From positions 2,503,327 to 2,567,326 of the forward strand of contig OX345646.1 of assembly GCA_947044365.1 (NCBI GenBank): a stretch of 64,000 nt of DNA. Direction: 5' to 3'. Shown piece after piece: positions 42,401 to 49,000 of this stretch (the stretch's first letter is position 1; the number at the start of each line of letters is the position of its first letter). Source of the stretch: Petrosia ficiformis. Lineage: Eukaryota > Porifera > Demospongiae > Haplosclerida > Petrosiidae. A model generated the notes under the pieces. That model worked only from the letters and a program-made list of their open reading frames with translations. It was not told the DNA's origin and made no database searches. Position numbers and translations under genes: made by a program.

Positions 42401-43742
42401 ATATTTAGTCACATCCTTCACATATATTTGGATGCTTCCACTACAAATACCATACTGCATTCCAATTATCGGCAGTAAAGAGTGTGAAATTCAGAATATG
42501 ACACTCAGGGTTACATTGTTGTATACATAACAAGTAGTTTAGTAATATGATAAAAAACACTTACCTTTGCAATGCTAATGAAGAAGAAAAAAGAAGGAAA
42601 GAAGACATAAAAGGGAAAGAGAAGGAATGTATAATTATATGAGGAAGCAGACATAAACATAAAAGAGGTATGTATAATTATAATCTTGCTAGTTTAGACA
42701 TGCTGAGTTAAAATACATGAATGTATACGTTTATAATTAAAACAATATAAGGTTTCATTCAGAAACAAAGCTAGGGAGGTGATGGTGTATGGAAGCACTC
42801 TTCACACTAGACTTAACTAAATGGTGCTAAGAGATTGATTCAGGGTAAATTTAGAGACTATTGGAGACCTACTAATAATTAAATTTGAGTAAAAATATTT
42901 GTGACCTTATTATACCATGGTGCATGGTGATTGTCATGGTAACCTTTGATATGCCATTGGGACATACACTAGGCTTTCAAATAGCATATACAAGTGTTTA
43001 CCCTGTTCACTTTTTTACAGTTTACATAAAGGGAACTTGTGTTTTCTGTAGATAATTTAAATGGACTGATAGTCTTATAAAGACTTCCATTCACCATATA
43101 AGTTATTGTTAGCCATGGAAATAGCTCCCAACTAGAGGGAGGTTTGTGAAATTATTGGGAAATACGTCTTGGGCTGTATGCTTAATCAAATCTCCAGTGG
43201 ACACAGTGGTATAATCCCATAATCTATCTCTATCTCTAGTACTATTACAAATTACCTTTCAGACATATCACATGGTAATATTTTGAATGCAGCATCTGTT
43301 TAAGAGAAATTGATAGTTGTGACATAACTGAAGAGTTCATTTATATATCAAAGGCCGGATTGTAATACTTTAGTGTAAGCAATATATAGACTATTAATGT
43401 AGCTAGTAGCTACTCTGTTTTTGATAGAATACTGGTGAATCACAAGAATGTTTTCTCACTTCTAACTAATGTAAGCAAGCTAGAAAAAAATTTCAATGAA
43501 TTATTTTATACACACTTGAGCACCATAATTAGCAAAGAAACAGTAACATACTCTATATGTTAGAGTACAGCCATCTCTGTTGTGGCTGTACTCTAATATA
43601 TATAGACATAGCATACTTGAGCATTCCACAGTAGTTTTGCCTTTCCAGAAAGATATTCATTATAACACCCCTACTCATGGTATAATTGCCTCGCCGTCGA
43701 TGATTATAAATGCACTCATAGGTGTGTTATAACATATACATA

Positions 43743-43779
<37 letters not shown>

Positions 43780-45766
43780 GTATAGGTTATAACACCCTAC
43801 GAGTGCTATATCAGATTTATAATCACCGAGCACGAGGGCCGTAGGCACGAGGGCGAGGTGATTATAATTCTGATATAGCATGAGTACGCGTGTTATAATT
43901 AATACATTTCACGAAAGACTAAACCTTTGTTGATGTCTGATGCTTCTCCTACCTTTTGTCAGCGTTTTGGAGAAGGTAAGCGTTGTTTTCTTGTAGTCTC
44001 TCAACGGCAGGTTTTATATCTGACCACAGGGTGCTATATCTGATTTATAAACCTGTGGTTTACTTTGATGTTTCGCCGTATGGGATATATATCCTGATAT
44101 GGCGAAACAGATATAGGACCCTGTGGTCAGATATAAAACCTGCTGTCGAAACAGACTACAAGAAAACAACGCTTACCTTCTCCAAAGTGCCGACAAAAAG
44201 GTAGGAGAAGCATCAGACATCAACAAAGGTTTTGTCTTTCGTGAAATATATTGATTATAACACGCCTACTCGTGCTATATCAGATTTATAATCACCTCGC
44301 CCTCGGGCCTACGGCCCTTGTGCTCGGTGATTATAAATCTGATATAGCACTCGTAGGGTGTTATAACTTATACATATACAATATTGTAATTAAGCAATGA
44401 TAATACAATCATTTAAGGCAAGGAAGAAAGTAGTAATAACAGTGTATTATATCAAATTAAATTTAATTTACTGGAGTTAAAGTTAAATTGTATATACCCT
44501 AGCTTTATTTATTACATGCAGGGAGAGTCAGGGGGATCTTGTAAACAAGTGATTTTTTAAAAATAAATTATAGACATTTTGTTATCATGTTGGTAGATTC
44601 AAGTTGAGATTGTTGAGCTTTAAAAGAATGATAAAGAATTCTTATAATCAAAGCACTTCAACATGAAGTTTTTCTTCAATAATGATGGTGTGATACGTAC
44701 AGAGCCTTTTTGCAAGGTAAATATCAAATCATAATGAACTTGTCATGGAGCATCAGTTGAGCTAGTTCTGATACATAAAAAAATTGACAACTCACATTGA
44801 AAATTTGGAAATTCAGGATATTCGATTTGGCTCCGCTTAAAATCTGCTATGCAGTGAAGTGCAACATGACTGACTTCTGGGCTGTGAAGAATTTAAAAGT
44901 ATGAATATTAAACATTTTTGGTCACTTAGTTATCACATACCTCAAAGGAGGAGGATAATATATAAACCCTTTAGCCTCAATACAGTAAAAGATAACAGTA
45001 TATCCTTCTAATAGAACTAGACGTCCAGTGTTCATGCTCTCCTCAGTAAGTACGAGTCGTACGGCAAGACGAGTCTCGTTCTCAGGCCCGCCTATTTTAC
45101 TGGAGTAGACTGGTCTGGGAACGAGACTAATATAACGTAGAAGAATTTTCAATAAAGACCCAAAATTAAACAAACCACATAATCAGTAAGTGGCTTCCAC
45201 TATAGAAACTGCTGTGAAACAACCGTTTGGCAAACCCTTCCTTGGACACCTCCACAAAAAGCAACCTCTGCGAGGTACAATTCAACACCCACTAAAACAT
45301 TTGGGACACTGCATTGAAAAGATGATAATTCATTTTGTCATATTCAATTAACATCAGTTAATTAACACATTCCACCAAAACTCAATTAACACAAATTTTT
45401 AATTAGGTAGTAACTAAAAGTCAACAGAGCCCCACTAGATATCAAAAGGTATGTGTATATTAAATGTATCTATAATTTTAGCACAGATTTCACCTCATCA
45501 CTTGCAATCAGAATGTATGGATGGCCATTTTGTTTTTGGTGCCATCCCAGCACTAACATATTCTCTGATAATTATAATTATATCCGTCTAGTAGTCAAAC
45601 ATAGGATTCCAATCTGTCTTGCAGTATTGCAGGGATGCATTCTTGCAGAGCAATAAAGGTCTCAAATTTAGTTGGACATTACTGCAACATAATTATAATA
45701 ATTATATTAATTATGCTTAAATTAACAAACCTCATTATAAATGTATTTACTGTGTGAGTCGGACAT
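974..45766 (-). CDS. Divergent IP3-receptor-like protein (58 exons, 3' end beyond window)
   Basis: This is a large multi-exon gene whose exons, joined in phase, give about 1,850 codons. Segment after segment follows the order of a metazoan IP3 receptor. The clearest landmarks are LAVCTEGEHKY (family LAVCTEGKNVY), REKLITQRLILLERLISYGFY (family NLARNLIYFGFY), AFKILP, DKIRLEV and LLDCLSALCLSG (family LDYLSDLCVS). Members are ER calcium-release channels. The window holds the N-terminal and central regulatory parts; the transmembrane pore would be left of position 1 and is not seen. Start ATG at 45764-45766 opens a 16-nt exon (MSDSH). It was chosen because the family also begins MSD and because the upstream caspase gene ends at 46042. 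Basic IP3-contact residues appear absent. Exon coordinates are in the block entries below. Individual boundaries could shift by a few codons and a few small exons may be missing. A ryanodine receptor is less likely because no SPRY or RyR repeats are seen. Confidence 0.85.
1925..2335 (+). repeat. Second dispersed repeat family, copy 1
   Basis: Shares with copies at 20938-21540 and 28735-29245 an ordered set of segments: GTGTGATTGGAAAACA, ATGGCAGAAAGC(T)TAGAGCC, CAACAGCGATAGCCTTCAAA, CTACCAGACATCTTCTGAAG and a closing AGTAACC..CACTC..CCTA. It looks SINE-like or a short retroposon; no tRNA-type head is identified. Confidence 0.45.
2400..2590 (+). repeat. CATCCCTATGATTGC family, right half
   Basis: Contains the GCGCATTCTATTACACACCA and CAACTTCCTTAACTATGTAT landmarks and the terminal AAAGCAATTATAGGTATGGC. 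Confidence 0.4.
2600..3460. other. Receptor intron, no exon recognised
   Basis: Contains GC-richer repeat-like DNA (GTGCCAGAACCAGGGGGGCT, CTGGCCAATGGCAG, TTCAGCCCCCCCAATC), probably old transposon sequence. The open frame at 3202-3402 has no support. Confidence 0.4.
3990..4040. repeat. (TA)n microsatellite
   Basis: About 24 uninterrupted TA units inside a receptor intron. Confidence 0.9.
4344..7925 (-). CDS. IP3R-like exons 52-55: acidic linker and RIH-associated domain
   Basis: Exons are 7892-7925, 6209-6275, 4747-4787 and 4344-4466. The first three encode a charged linker (AKVEVTPVDE, SLGVSDQESVISGDEDQVDG, RRRNLSIIERVGNI). A basic RRRNLS could be a kinase site, but that is only a motif. 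The last encodes ACIVLDCIWNLCDGQHRKMQ, matching the family [20 protein letters not shown] at the start of the RIH-associated domain. Confidence 0.82.
5400..5800 (+). repeat. CATCCCTATGATTGC family copy
   Basis: Shares the ends, the TCATGCCTGAAACACAACAG box and the TAACTACATATATAACGCAT segment with the 54074 copy. Diverged. Intronic. Confidence 0.5.
6635..7362 (-). repeat. CATCCCTATGATTGC family copy, split by another MITE
   Basis: The reverse-oriented copy is interrupted at its internal TA tract by the element at 6677-7090. Its two halves rejoin cleanly at the ATATAT duplication. Confidence 0.6.
6677..7090. mobile_element. MITE nested in another MITE
   Basis: 414 bp with inverted ends of about 38 bp: GTGACCGGCTCTGTGAAAAC on the left, and its near-complement ending GCAGAGCCGGTCAC on the right. 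Flanked on both sides by ATATAT (6671-6676, 7091-7096). Non-coding. Confidence 0.75.
7630..7829 (+). repeat. CATCCCTATGATTGC family, right half
   Basis: Only the distal half is present, ending GGGAAAGCAATCATAGGGATG. Confidence 0.45.
8565..9835 (+). CDS. Candidate plus-strand two-exon coding stretch, unknown
   Basis: An open segment from ATG at 8565 reads MGHFKLTGSPKCMFYKPRRN and EYEAVSNPAP and reaches a donor-like CCAG|GTAAAC at 8671. It joins in phase to a segment at 9743-9835 bounded by TTTATTTAG and GTAAGT (WDSSEEEMEEEKEDVKQIRP). No family is recognised. A second overlapping frame upstream (8509-8640) is also open, so this could be decayed transposon coding sequence. It lies wholly in receptor introns on the opposite strand, but receptor exon 51 (9348-9547) falls between the two segments. 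Confidence 0.25.
9348..11997 (-). CDS. IP3R-like exons 47-51: second RIH domain
   Basis: Exons are 11913-11997, 11686-11748, 10568-10702, 10019-10067 and 9348-9547, all phase-consistent. They encode LYPKFPGFQKFLTIFFPSPP, YDRLLINTLQSLSGILHHHI (family KLCIKVLQTLREMM), VLNWQNVFINLSVHEK and VALQVLGLLKHLTYNASEHA followed by QDSVFKLISGGESIFCERVY. The last exon matches the family run [31 protein letters not shown]. A 27-bp minisatellite and a hAT MITE lie in the introns. Confidence 0.85.
10267..10536. mobile_element. hAT-type MITE with 8-bp target duplication
   Basis: Terminal inverted repeats TAGTGTTGTTTT / AAAACAACACTA enclose internal GTTAACTATAACTATAAC repeats. Both flanks are ATCCTGTG (10259-10266 and 10537-10544), an exact 8-bp duplication typical of hAT insertions. 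270 bp, non-coding, in the receptor intron between exons 49 and 50. Confidence 0.8.
10765..11545. repeat. 27-bp minisatellite
   Basis: About 29 head-to-tail units of AATCACATTCCATAGACCC plus an 8-bp variable tail (e.g. ATGATCCT, CTGGACTCT, TTGACCAT). Because 27 is a multiple of three, a spurious 218-codon frame (repeating LITFHRP) runs through it. It lies in a receptor intron. Confidence 0.9.
13394..13735. repeat. Tandem repeat, ~109-118 bp units x3
   Basis: Units start TACCTGACATTAT at 13394, 13503 and 13621, each with GTTTACATATTATCACTGTA and ACTTCCATTGACTACAGT. Confidence 0.85.
14277..17471 (-). CDS. IP3R-like exons 41-46: LAVCTEG region and following helices
   Basis: Exons are 17302-17471, 16592-16714, 15596-15743, 15015-15263, 14705-14806 and 14277-14406. 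The first encodes NITYMLAVCTEGEHKYAEDE and IFPFEKLVS, the strongest match in the gene (family LLAVCTEGKNVYTEIKC..LLPLDDIVRVV). Next come IAHPDIPIEQKTPFLFLLKE and ELWDHFKDTITRITELNRF (family LWKLFENFLVDICRAC), then LLQYIVEGIIPLLSTF (family LLQGVFRVY). The acceptor of the 17302-17471 exon is uncertain; it may begin a few codons earlier. Confidence 0.87.
17690..18115. repeat. Tandem repeat, ~94 bp units x4-5
   Basis: Each unit has TTTATTTCAGAAACAACCCT, GAGTAAGCACTAGGGGTTGG and GGGTATAATTATAGGGCC. The last unit is shortened. Confidence 0.85.
18610..18845. mobile_element. Near-perfect hairpin MITE
   Basis: Arms AACATTTTCAATAAAAAT-type to CATGTGAACAAGGTCGGGAT pair with ATCCCGACCTTGTTCATATG to ATTTTTATTGAAAATGTTC, around a short loop. 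Partial relatives lie at 24690-24800, 30345-30560, 40735-40885 and 45135-45180. Confidence 0.7.
19330..19600 (-). CDS. Candidate IP3R-like exons 39-40
   Basis: Two short open segments bridge the phases of the flanking exons. 19564-19600 encodes YQHLHGQRSSL and 19330-19399 encodes YYERRESQQLQRFDLKLDAI. They have acceptors TTTTTAG and ATCTTTAG. The donors (gtagag, gtattc) are weak. The position fits the family segment just before LAVCTEG, but sequence similarity is low. Confidence 0.4.
19764..20881 (-). CDS. IP3R-like exons 35-38: modulatory region
   Basis: Exons are 20760-20881, 20157-20240, 19967-20098 and 19764-19887. Encoded helices include GVFGVFLNYVIKFYSTNEKQ, VVFERFTDLLDAKLAISSVA, VLTDNIKACCQLPVFVVRRI and FITSLFVQHFYNHYKVNWDP. 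The third corresponds to the family segment LCSEINERVVQHFVHCI. The last exon can end at 19768 (donor gtaggt) or 19764 (donor gtttca); the latter fits the next two candidate exons. A MITE copy (20357-20735) sits between exons 35 and 36. Confidence 0.75.
20357..20735 (-). repeat. CATCCCTATGATTGC family copy
   Basis: Both ends are recognisable (CATCCCTATGATTGCTTTCC and AGCAATCATAGGGATG). It lies in the intron between receptor exons 35 and 36. Confidence 0.6.
20938..21540 (+). repeat. Second dispersed repeat family, copy 2
   Basis: Longest copy. It ends with an (ACAG)n tract (about 21451-21490) before ATTAGAGTAACCTCCACTCT. The open frame inside (21152-21361) has no protein-like character. Confidence 0.45.
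21673..24222 (-). CDS. IP3R-like exons 29-34: modulatory region
   Basis: Exons are 24189-24222, 24077-24131, 23775-23914, 23012-23210, 22766-22934 and 21673-21798. Joined product includes AVEILHYFLKQTYHLSTA, a polar linker (TPPKTGLQIFVDKKYEVSTD), LIRLLMNSDNESLCLSSAKL, LLFDLYQGEYHLFKRSKFAY and ITKFIYRQVVKDCGY. The LIRLLM..LLFDLYQ..HLFKR run matches the family helix pair LLHLTM..LLFRHFSQRQEVLQAFKQ. Exon 30 could instead end four bases later at a second gt; only the gtaggt donor keeps the phase. Confidence 0.8.
24314..24650 (+). repeat. CATCCCTATGATTGC family copy
   Basis: Left end TATCCCTATGATTTCTTGG; an internal run of about 17 C (near 24557) replaces the usual GAGCCCCC segment. Confidence 0.5.
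25174..26671 (-). CDS. IP3R-like exons 25-28: RIH domain core
   Basis: Exons are 26579-26671, 26073-26261, 25871-26005 and 25174-25336. They encode LLIAQISLFASVCKG (family YQLNLFARMC), FRSDAQSAFFTYLVSTLVDK (family YDLRASFCRLMLHMHVD), a variable linker, and LILLERLISYGFYWKN (family VNLARNLIYFGFYNF). This is the first RIH (ryanodine/inositol-receptor homology) domain. The Tyr-Arg pair that precedes LNLFA in vertebrates and contacts IP3 is replaced by Asn-Glu/Leu-Leu-type residues. Confidence 0.87.
27890..28390. repeat. Low-complexity GCACTT/GCTTGA repeat region
   Basis: Irregular recurrence of AAGCACTTTTT, GTGCTTGTGCTTATGCTT and GCTTGAAGCA without a fixed period. No coding frame. Confidence 0.6.
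28529..33607 (-). CDS. IP3R-like exons 16-24: armadillo/RIH lead-in
   Basis: Exons are 33536-33607, 33035-33109, 32804-32911, 32696-32751, 31870-31978, 31091-31146, 30034-30106, 29904-29979 and 28529-28569. All join in phase. Segments such as WPDMFRIIEGVDLIMKFLDK, LQRQLCIVLKNYVEYASEES and DFALLDCLSALCLSGTRGR follow the family helices around MREQNILKQIFKLLQAP, HICRLCYRVLRHSQQDYR and REPRFLDYLSDLCVS. Vertebrate receptors carry basic ligand contacts just before FLDYL; here that stretch is KYNENPGC, without arginines. Confidence 0.82.
28735..29245 (+). repeat. Second dispersed repeat family, copy 3
   Basis: Same segment order as copies 1 and 2, including CATCATGGCAGAAACC and GATTACAGTAACCTTCCACT. 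Confidence 0.45.
30345..30560. repeat. Relative of the 18610 hairpin MITE
   Basis: Left arm TTTTTCAATAAAAATGAAGA...GAACAAGGTCGGAATGG is followed by a diverged right half with TTATATGGAAGTG. Confidence 0.5.
31203..31400 (+). repeat. CATCCCTATGATTGC family, left half
   Basis: Starts TATCCCTATGATTGCTTTGT and fades out after CTTCTGTTAGTCTGTCTTAG. Confidence 0.45.
34126..38051 (-). CDS. IP3R-like exons 10-15: MIR/ligand-binding beta-trefoil
   Basis: Exons are 37958-38051, 36893-36962, 36741-36833, 35522-35655, 34511-34548 and 34126-34163. Encoded motifs in order are GYDLKTATDGSKFILYYHSS, LRGGEVVMFLNEKHDAYISS (family LKGGDVVRLFHAEQEKFLT), FKGGDCFWQIENAAVQYN (family ALWEVEVVQHDP), GTEIRIKHLPTQQYLTVEN (family LFRFKHLATGHYLAAE) and STVFHLFE. 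The fold is clearly the second, ligand-binding beta-trefoil. The loop that carries R-T-T-G-R-Q in vertebrate receptors lies between AYISS and CFWQIE; here it reads CGSTEVMAKVNDGISRSVFK and has no such motif. Confidence 0.82.
34735..35290. repeat. Degenerate ~16-bp repeat array
   Basis: Many imperfect units of GTAAACAAGTAATTATA, interrupted around 34880-35070. It lies in the intron between receptor exons 13 and 14. Confidence 0.75.
35755..36260 (-). repeat. CATCCCTATGATTGC family copy, diverged
   Basis: The TATGGCCCCCACTCTATGATTGC end and the ATGACTCATTGTTGATGACACTAG body resemble the copies near 6430 and 20357. The right end is unclear. Confidence 0.4.
38324..38483. mobile_element. Partial copy of the same hAT-type MITE
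   Basis: Starts GGGTTGTTTTAGTTAACTAT and has the GGCACTTTTAGTTAGTTAAC core. It is cut off where the retrotransposon fragment at 38490 begins. Confidence 0.55.
38490..38985 (+). pseudogene. Non-LTR retrotransposon C-terminal fragment
   Basis: Across two frames it reads RKGDLIIQRHNEVRDSLSNV, then EPVVRETDESNNNTALIADL, then LLDIHVVDTDAQSY. This resembles the C-terminal region of animal retroelements that carry a GGL..RHNEVRD motif and an endonuclease-like DVRVTDTDA motif. The frame shifts near 38760 and no reverse transcriptase is present. A tandem triplication of GGCTGTACTCATC occurs at about 38846-38880. Confidence 0.55.
39329..39640 (+). repeat. CATCCCTATGATTGC family copy
   Basis: Left end TATCCCTATGACTGCTTTCT; contains CACGCCCATTAATTGACTGA and a TA tract; right end diverged. 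Confidence 0.5.
40555..41948 (-). CDS. IP3R-like exons 6-9: N-terminal MIR/suppressor region
   Basis: Exons are 41907-41948, 41764-41841, 41433-41480 and 40555-40637. They encode GIDVKPLLYGQKVELVHIAS, GMHLTLSDKGSFFLSNKGSL, AFKILPADHNKINGMI and IQIEDKIRLEVSDTKDQLIC. The family counterparts are [20 protein letters not shown], a YKLRS segment and GDKVVLNPV....LHASSHQL. In IP3 receptors this beta-trefoil tunes ligand affinity. Repeated F-K-I-x-P motifs mark successive MIR-type strands. Confidence 0.8.
41128..41340 (-). repeat. CATCCCTATGATTGC family, partial
   Basis: Reverse-oriented half from TATCCTTATGACTGCTTTCC to AGCTTACATAGAAACTAG. Confidence 0.45.
42565..42574 (-). CDS. 10-nt microexon of the IP3R-like gene
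   Basis: On the minus strand a long pyrimidine tract (about 42575-42605) ends in ATTAG, followed by CATTGCAAAG and then GTAAGTG. The 10 nt are exactly what is needed to join exon 4 (ends in phase 2) to exon 6 (starts in phase 0), giving S-I-A-K between CDMSE and GIDVKPLLYG. Strong splice signals on both sides and phase repair support it. A transcript would settle it. Confidence 0.6.
42565..45766 (-). CDS. IP3R-like exons 1-5: start and first beta-trefoil strands
   Basis: Exons are 45751-45766, 44941-45007, 44796-44881, 43256-43295 and 42565-42574, joined in phases 1, 2, 1, 2, 0. The product reads MSDSHK, then GYTVIFYCIEAKGFI, then HCIADFKRSQIEYP and AAFKILPCDMSES. This parallels the IP3R suppressor domain, which reads GDICSLYAEG..GFI, then VDDRCVVQPE, then DCLFKLCP. 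Donors are gtaaat, gtatgtg, gtgagt, gtaatt and gtaagt. Exon 1 is the least certain; it rests on phase, a good donor and the MSD start. The intron at 43296-44795 holds a foldback element. Confidence 0.65.
43560..43740. repeat. Small relatives of the GTTATAACAC foldback
   Basis: A perfect hairpin GAGTACAGCCA...TGGCTGTACTC (about 43563-43592), then a short copy with AACACCCCTACTCATGG and ACTCATAGGTGTGTTATAAC. Confidence 0.5.
43786..44367. mobile_element. Foldback element, 582 bp
   Basis: The left end GTTATAACACCCTACGAGTG pairs with the right end ending GGGTGTTATAAC, and the inverted pairing extends over most of each half. Each arm also holds an inner hairpin (ATCACC..GAGGGCC/GGCCC..). The centre has GGTTTACTTTGATGTTTCGC. 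It lies in a receptor intron, next to a (TA)n tract. Confidence 0.75.
45180..45740. other. Receptor intron 1
   Basis: No exon recognised. It holds fragments of the hairpin MITE family (GGTCTCAAATTTAG region and GATGGCCATTTTG..GGTGCCATCCC at about 45520-45548). Confidence 0.35.
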
Positions 45767-46041
45767 TTTACTAGTAAAAGTAAATTCAGTAACCTATATT
45801 AAGAAACCACATATTGATACTGATGCAGTTAATTTTAGTTCCTTCACTGAAAAGATATGTGATGCACAATACTAATAATTACAAGAATAATAAAAAACAT
45901 CAATTATGCAATTTTGTGTGTATAACTATGTAGATTTATATACCCATATGGAACCACTTTATTAGAAAAAACATTATAATTATTATTTATATAACTAATT
46001 CGAAACAGTAAGTTAAACATTATAGTAGTTATTCAAAGATC
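45767..46041 (-). promoter_or_regulatory. Short gap between caspase-like and IP3R-like genes
   Basis: Only about 275 bp separate the caspase-like stop codon from the receptor ATG. The gap must hold both the 3' end of one gene and the promoter of the next. It contains an AATAAA on the minus strand (45958-45963). No TATA box or known motif is evident. Confidence 0.4.
45958..45963 (-). terminator. Poly(A) signal AATAAA of the caspase-like gene
   Basis: Minus-strand AATAAA lies about 80 nt downstream of the caspase-like stop codon at 46042-46044 and upstream of the IP3R-like start. It supports two separate genes rather than a fusion. Confidence 0.5.
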
Positions 46042-49000
46042 TCATTTCAATTCTTTAACAGAGCAAAAACAATTATCAGGAATAGTAAAATGAGCCACAT
46101 AAGACTGTCCAGTTTTCACCTGTGTATTGTTGAGAATTTTAAAATATCATTCATGGATTAGGAATTTATCTGATTTGAGTTGTATTGTGTATTATGTGTA
46201 CCACTCTATGTATACTGATAACTATGCTATACATTCTATTTTTATGGGCCACAGGGCCATCCTTACGAGTGAATCTATAACATTATACACTTCATATACG
46301 TAATAGGCATGCAATATTATTATGTACAGTAACTTACTTTTAGTTCTAAATCTAGATTTCTATCACTACCTTTGTAGGAAATATTCGTAATTTCACCAGA
46401 AATCTTTGGTTTGATCTAAACATAATAAATATGATCATTGTACCATACTATAATATCTACATCCCAGATTACTGACTCTAGCATTCGGCACTGCAAACAA
46501 AGTTTGGTTATTTCAACCAATCAGTTGGTTACCTCAATTGCATGACAATTTAATAATATGCCTTTTCACACCATACTGCAGTATTAAGCTGTTGGAAGGT
46601 AAACCAATTTATAATTTTAATTTTATAGTGTTAAAATGTTGTGTTCATAGTGGAGCTTGTACTAACATGTAAACACATGTTATTAGGATTCCAACACCAG
46701 CTGGCCTACTTTTTAACACCTCAATTGAGTAGTAATGGGATATTTGAAATGCAATTGAGGTAACCAACTGGATTGGCCAAACTGTTTTTGCAGTGTGTAT
46801 ACATAGTACATGATACCTCAACATGCCAGAAATTATTAATTAATAATTATCAATTATATTATAATGTAGTAAAAAAATTGAAATTAATTATGTACCAGCG
46901 AGAATAAATACTGATTTGTACAGTATTATAATTGTATACATGGTTTCAGTGTCAATTTCATTTTGTACTCTTCTATTTTAACTAACAAGATAATGTGTAC
47001 AACACATATTTATAAATATTATAATTTATAAAATAATTATATAATAATTATTAGACCATGAATAAGTCATTCTCTTAGATGTAGTAAGTCTAAATCAACT
47101 ATCATCCCTCAATACCTGCTCATTATTTAAACCACCTGTACAAACAGTTTATTATTATTAGTAACCTCGACTCCATATCTTAACATCCCTTGTGATCTAA
47201 ATCACTAAGAATTGTGTATCACTACCTACATTAACCTTATCAACCAGAGCTCTTATTTCTTTGTCAGTTTTGTCTGGTATTTCACCAATATTCGCAATAG
47301 GATAACTCCTGGCAACCATCGTTTCATCCGTTGATTCAACTATGAGGAAAATGTAGCAGCAGTGTAAATATGTATTAGTAGCATAATTATAGGATGCATC
47401 ATCTCAACCAAAAGCTTACTTGTATAATGTTTAGTGGGTGTATCAAAGGACCACCAGTGCTACAAATCAGATAAAGCACAGTGGTTTTAGTTATATCACA
47501 GAGGTTTTAGTTATAAATATATCACAGAGGTTTTAGTTGTATCACTGTAGTTTCTTAATGCAAACCAAAATGAATTTTAAGCAACTAAATAGTGTGGTTT
47601 CTTAATGAAGCTAGGAGCCAAATACACCACTCAACATAAACAAATCAGTTGATAACACCTCTAGTTGGGCTGTATCTGATTTATAGTAACCTCGCCCTTG
47701 AGCCTACAGCCGTCAGGCTCAGTTACTGTAAATCCTGCCTAGAAGTGTTATAACTATTACTTCTAACCCTAGCCATAAATCAGTAAGAAACTTTATAAAC
47801 CACAACTAGACACACAATACTGATTTAAAAAAGCAGGTTAAAATTAATTATAATTCAATTACTATATGTCATGTACTCTCTAGAAGTGAATATGACAGCT
47901 CTAAGCTATCTACAAGTGCCTGCTATTATAAACAATTAAACAGCTTACAATGAAATAAGCTTGTGGAACAACAGACAGCTATTTATACAGTTGTTTTGAT
48001 ATATTATTAAAGTTTAGACATGTGGATGCATAAGTATTACACAGCTGAGTTTGTACTATAATTTGCTAGACTCTAAATTGCTGTTCTCTAAAAACAATAT
48101 CTACATTGATACCAATATTCACCATTTATACTTGACCTTAAAGTGACTATTATTTGTAGATGGAAAGTTTAGCGAGTTTAGCAACTTCTAAAACTCAAAT
48201 TCACATTTATTTACACTTATCTACAGTATAATTAAGTGTATACGTACATATTTATGTAAGTTATATTCATAAATACGTACACTTCTTCCTGTATCATTAA
48301 TGTCGTCAATACCTTTCAGACAGACTTCTCCAACATCTGGATCGCAGATGTGTATTGGTGATTGATATGTGCTTCCATCATGTTTTTTACTCTGTTTCTC
48401 AACAGCATGATGTGTATCCTCAAGAATCTTTGAAAGGGTTGATTTATTGCGCAAATGTTTACAGAGACATTCAGTCCACAGTCCCCCGTTACGATCGTTA
48501 CCTTGTGATAGGTGATTAATTGATGTTGCATATGCAACAAGACTTTTTGGAGGACATGGGATGTTCAAACCCGAGCTTAAAGGTGCAGTCCCACACACAG
48601 GAACACCTTTCTTGTAACCCAAACAGCAATCAAAAAAGAAAAGACATTTACGATCTTTATTATTTGAACGAAATTGAAAATGATAAAGAATATCTTCTTC
48701 AATATATAATACATGTGCATGAGAACTGTCATCTTTCTCTGGTAGAATATACTTACGACCAAAATCATCAATGCCTCCATGCCCTGAATAATAAAAAGCT
48801 ATGAATTTATAACATTGGGGGTACATGTTGAATTCAGCAGCAGCTTGAAGCAAGCAAGCCAAACGAGAAGGGGTGGGATCTTCTAAAGGACAAACTGTAA
48901 AGTTTAACTCTCGATGAAAGGTGTTCATTATGTTAAACTCATCGGTTTGATTCCCTCCTGGATGATGAGACAAGTCAGTCATCAATATAGCGACATCAAA

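Noticed and set aside
44796..44843. Alternative short exon from the acceptor CATAGCAG (ILSGAKSNILNFQIFN)
   Set aside because: Phase 0 at both ends, but it leaves the microexon out of frame and does not resemble the family; the longer exon to 44881 does.
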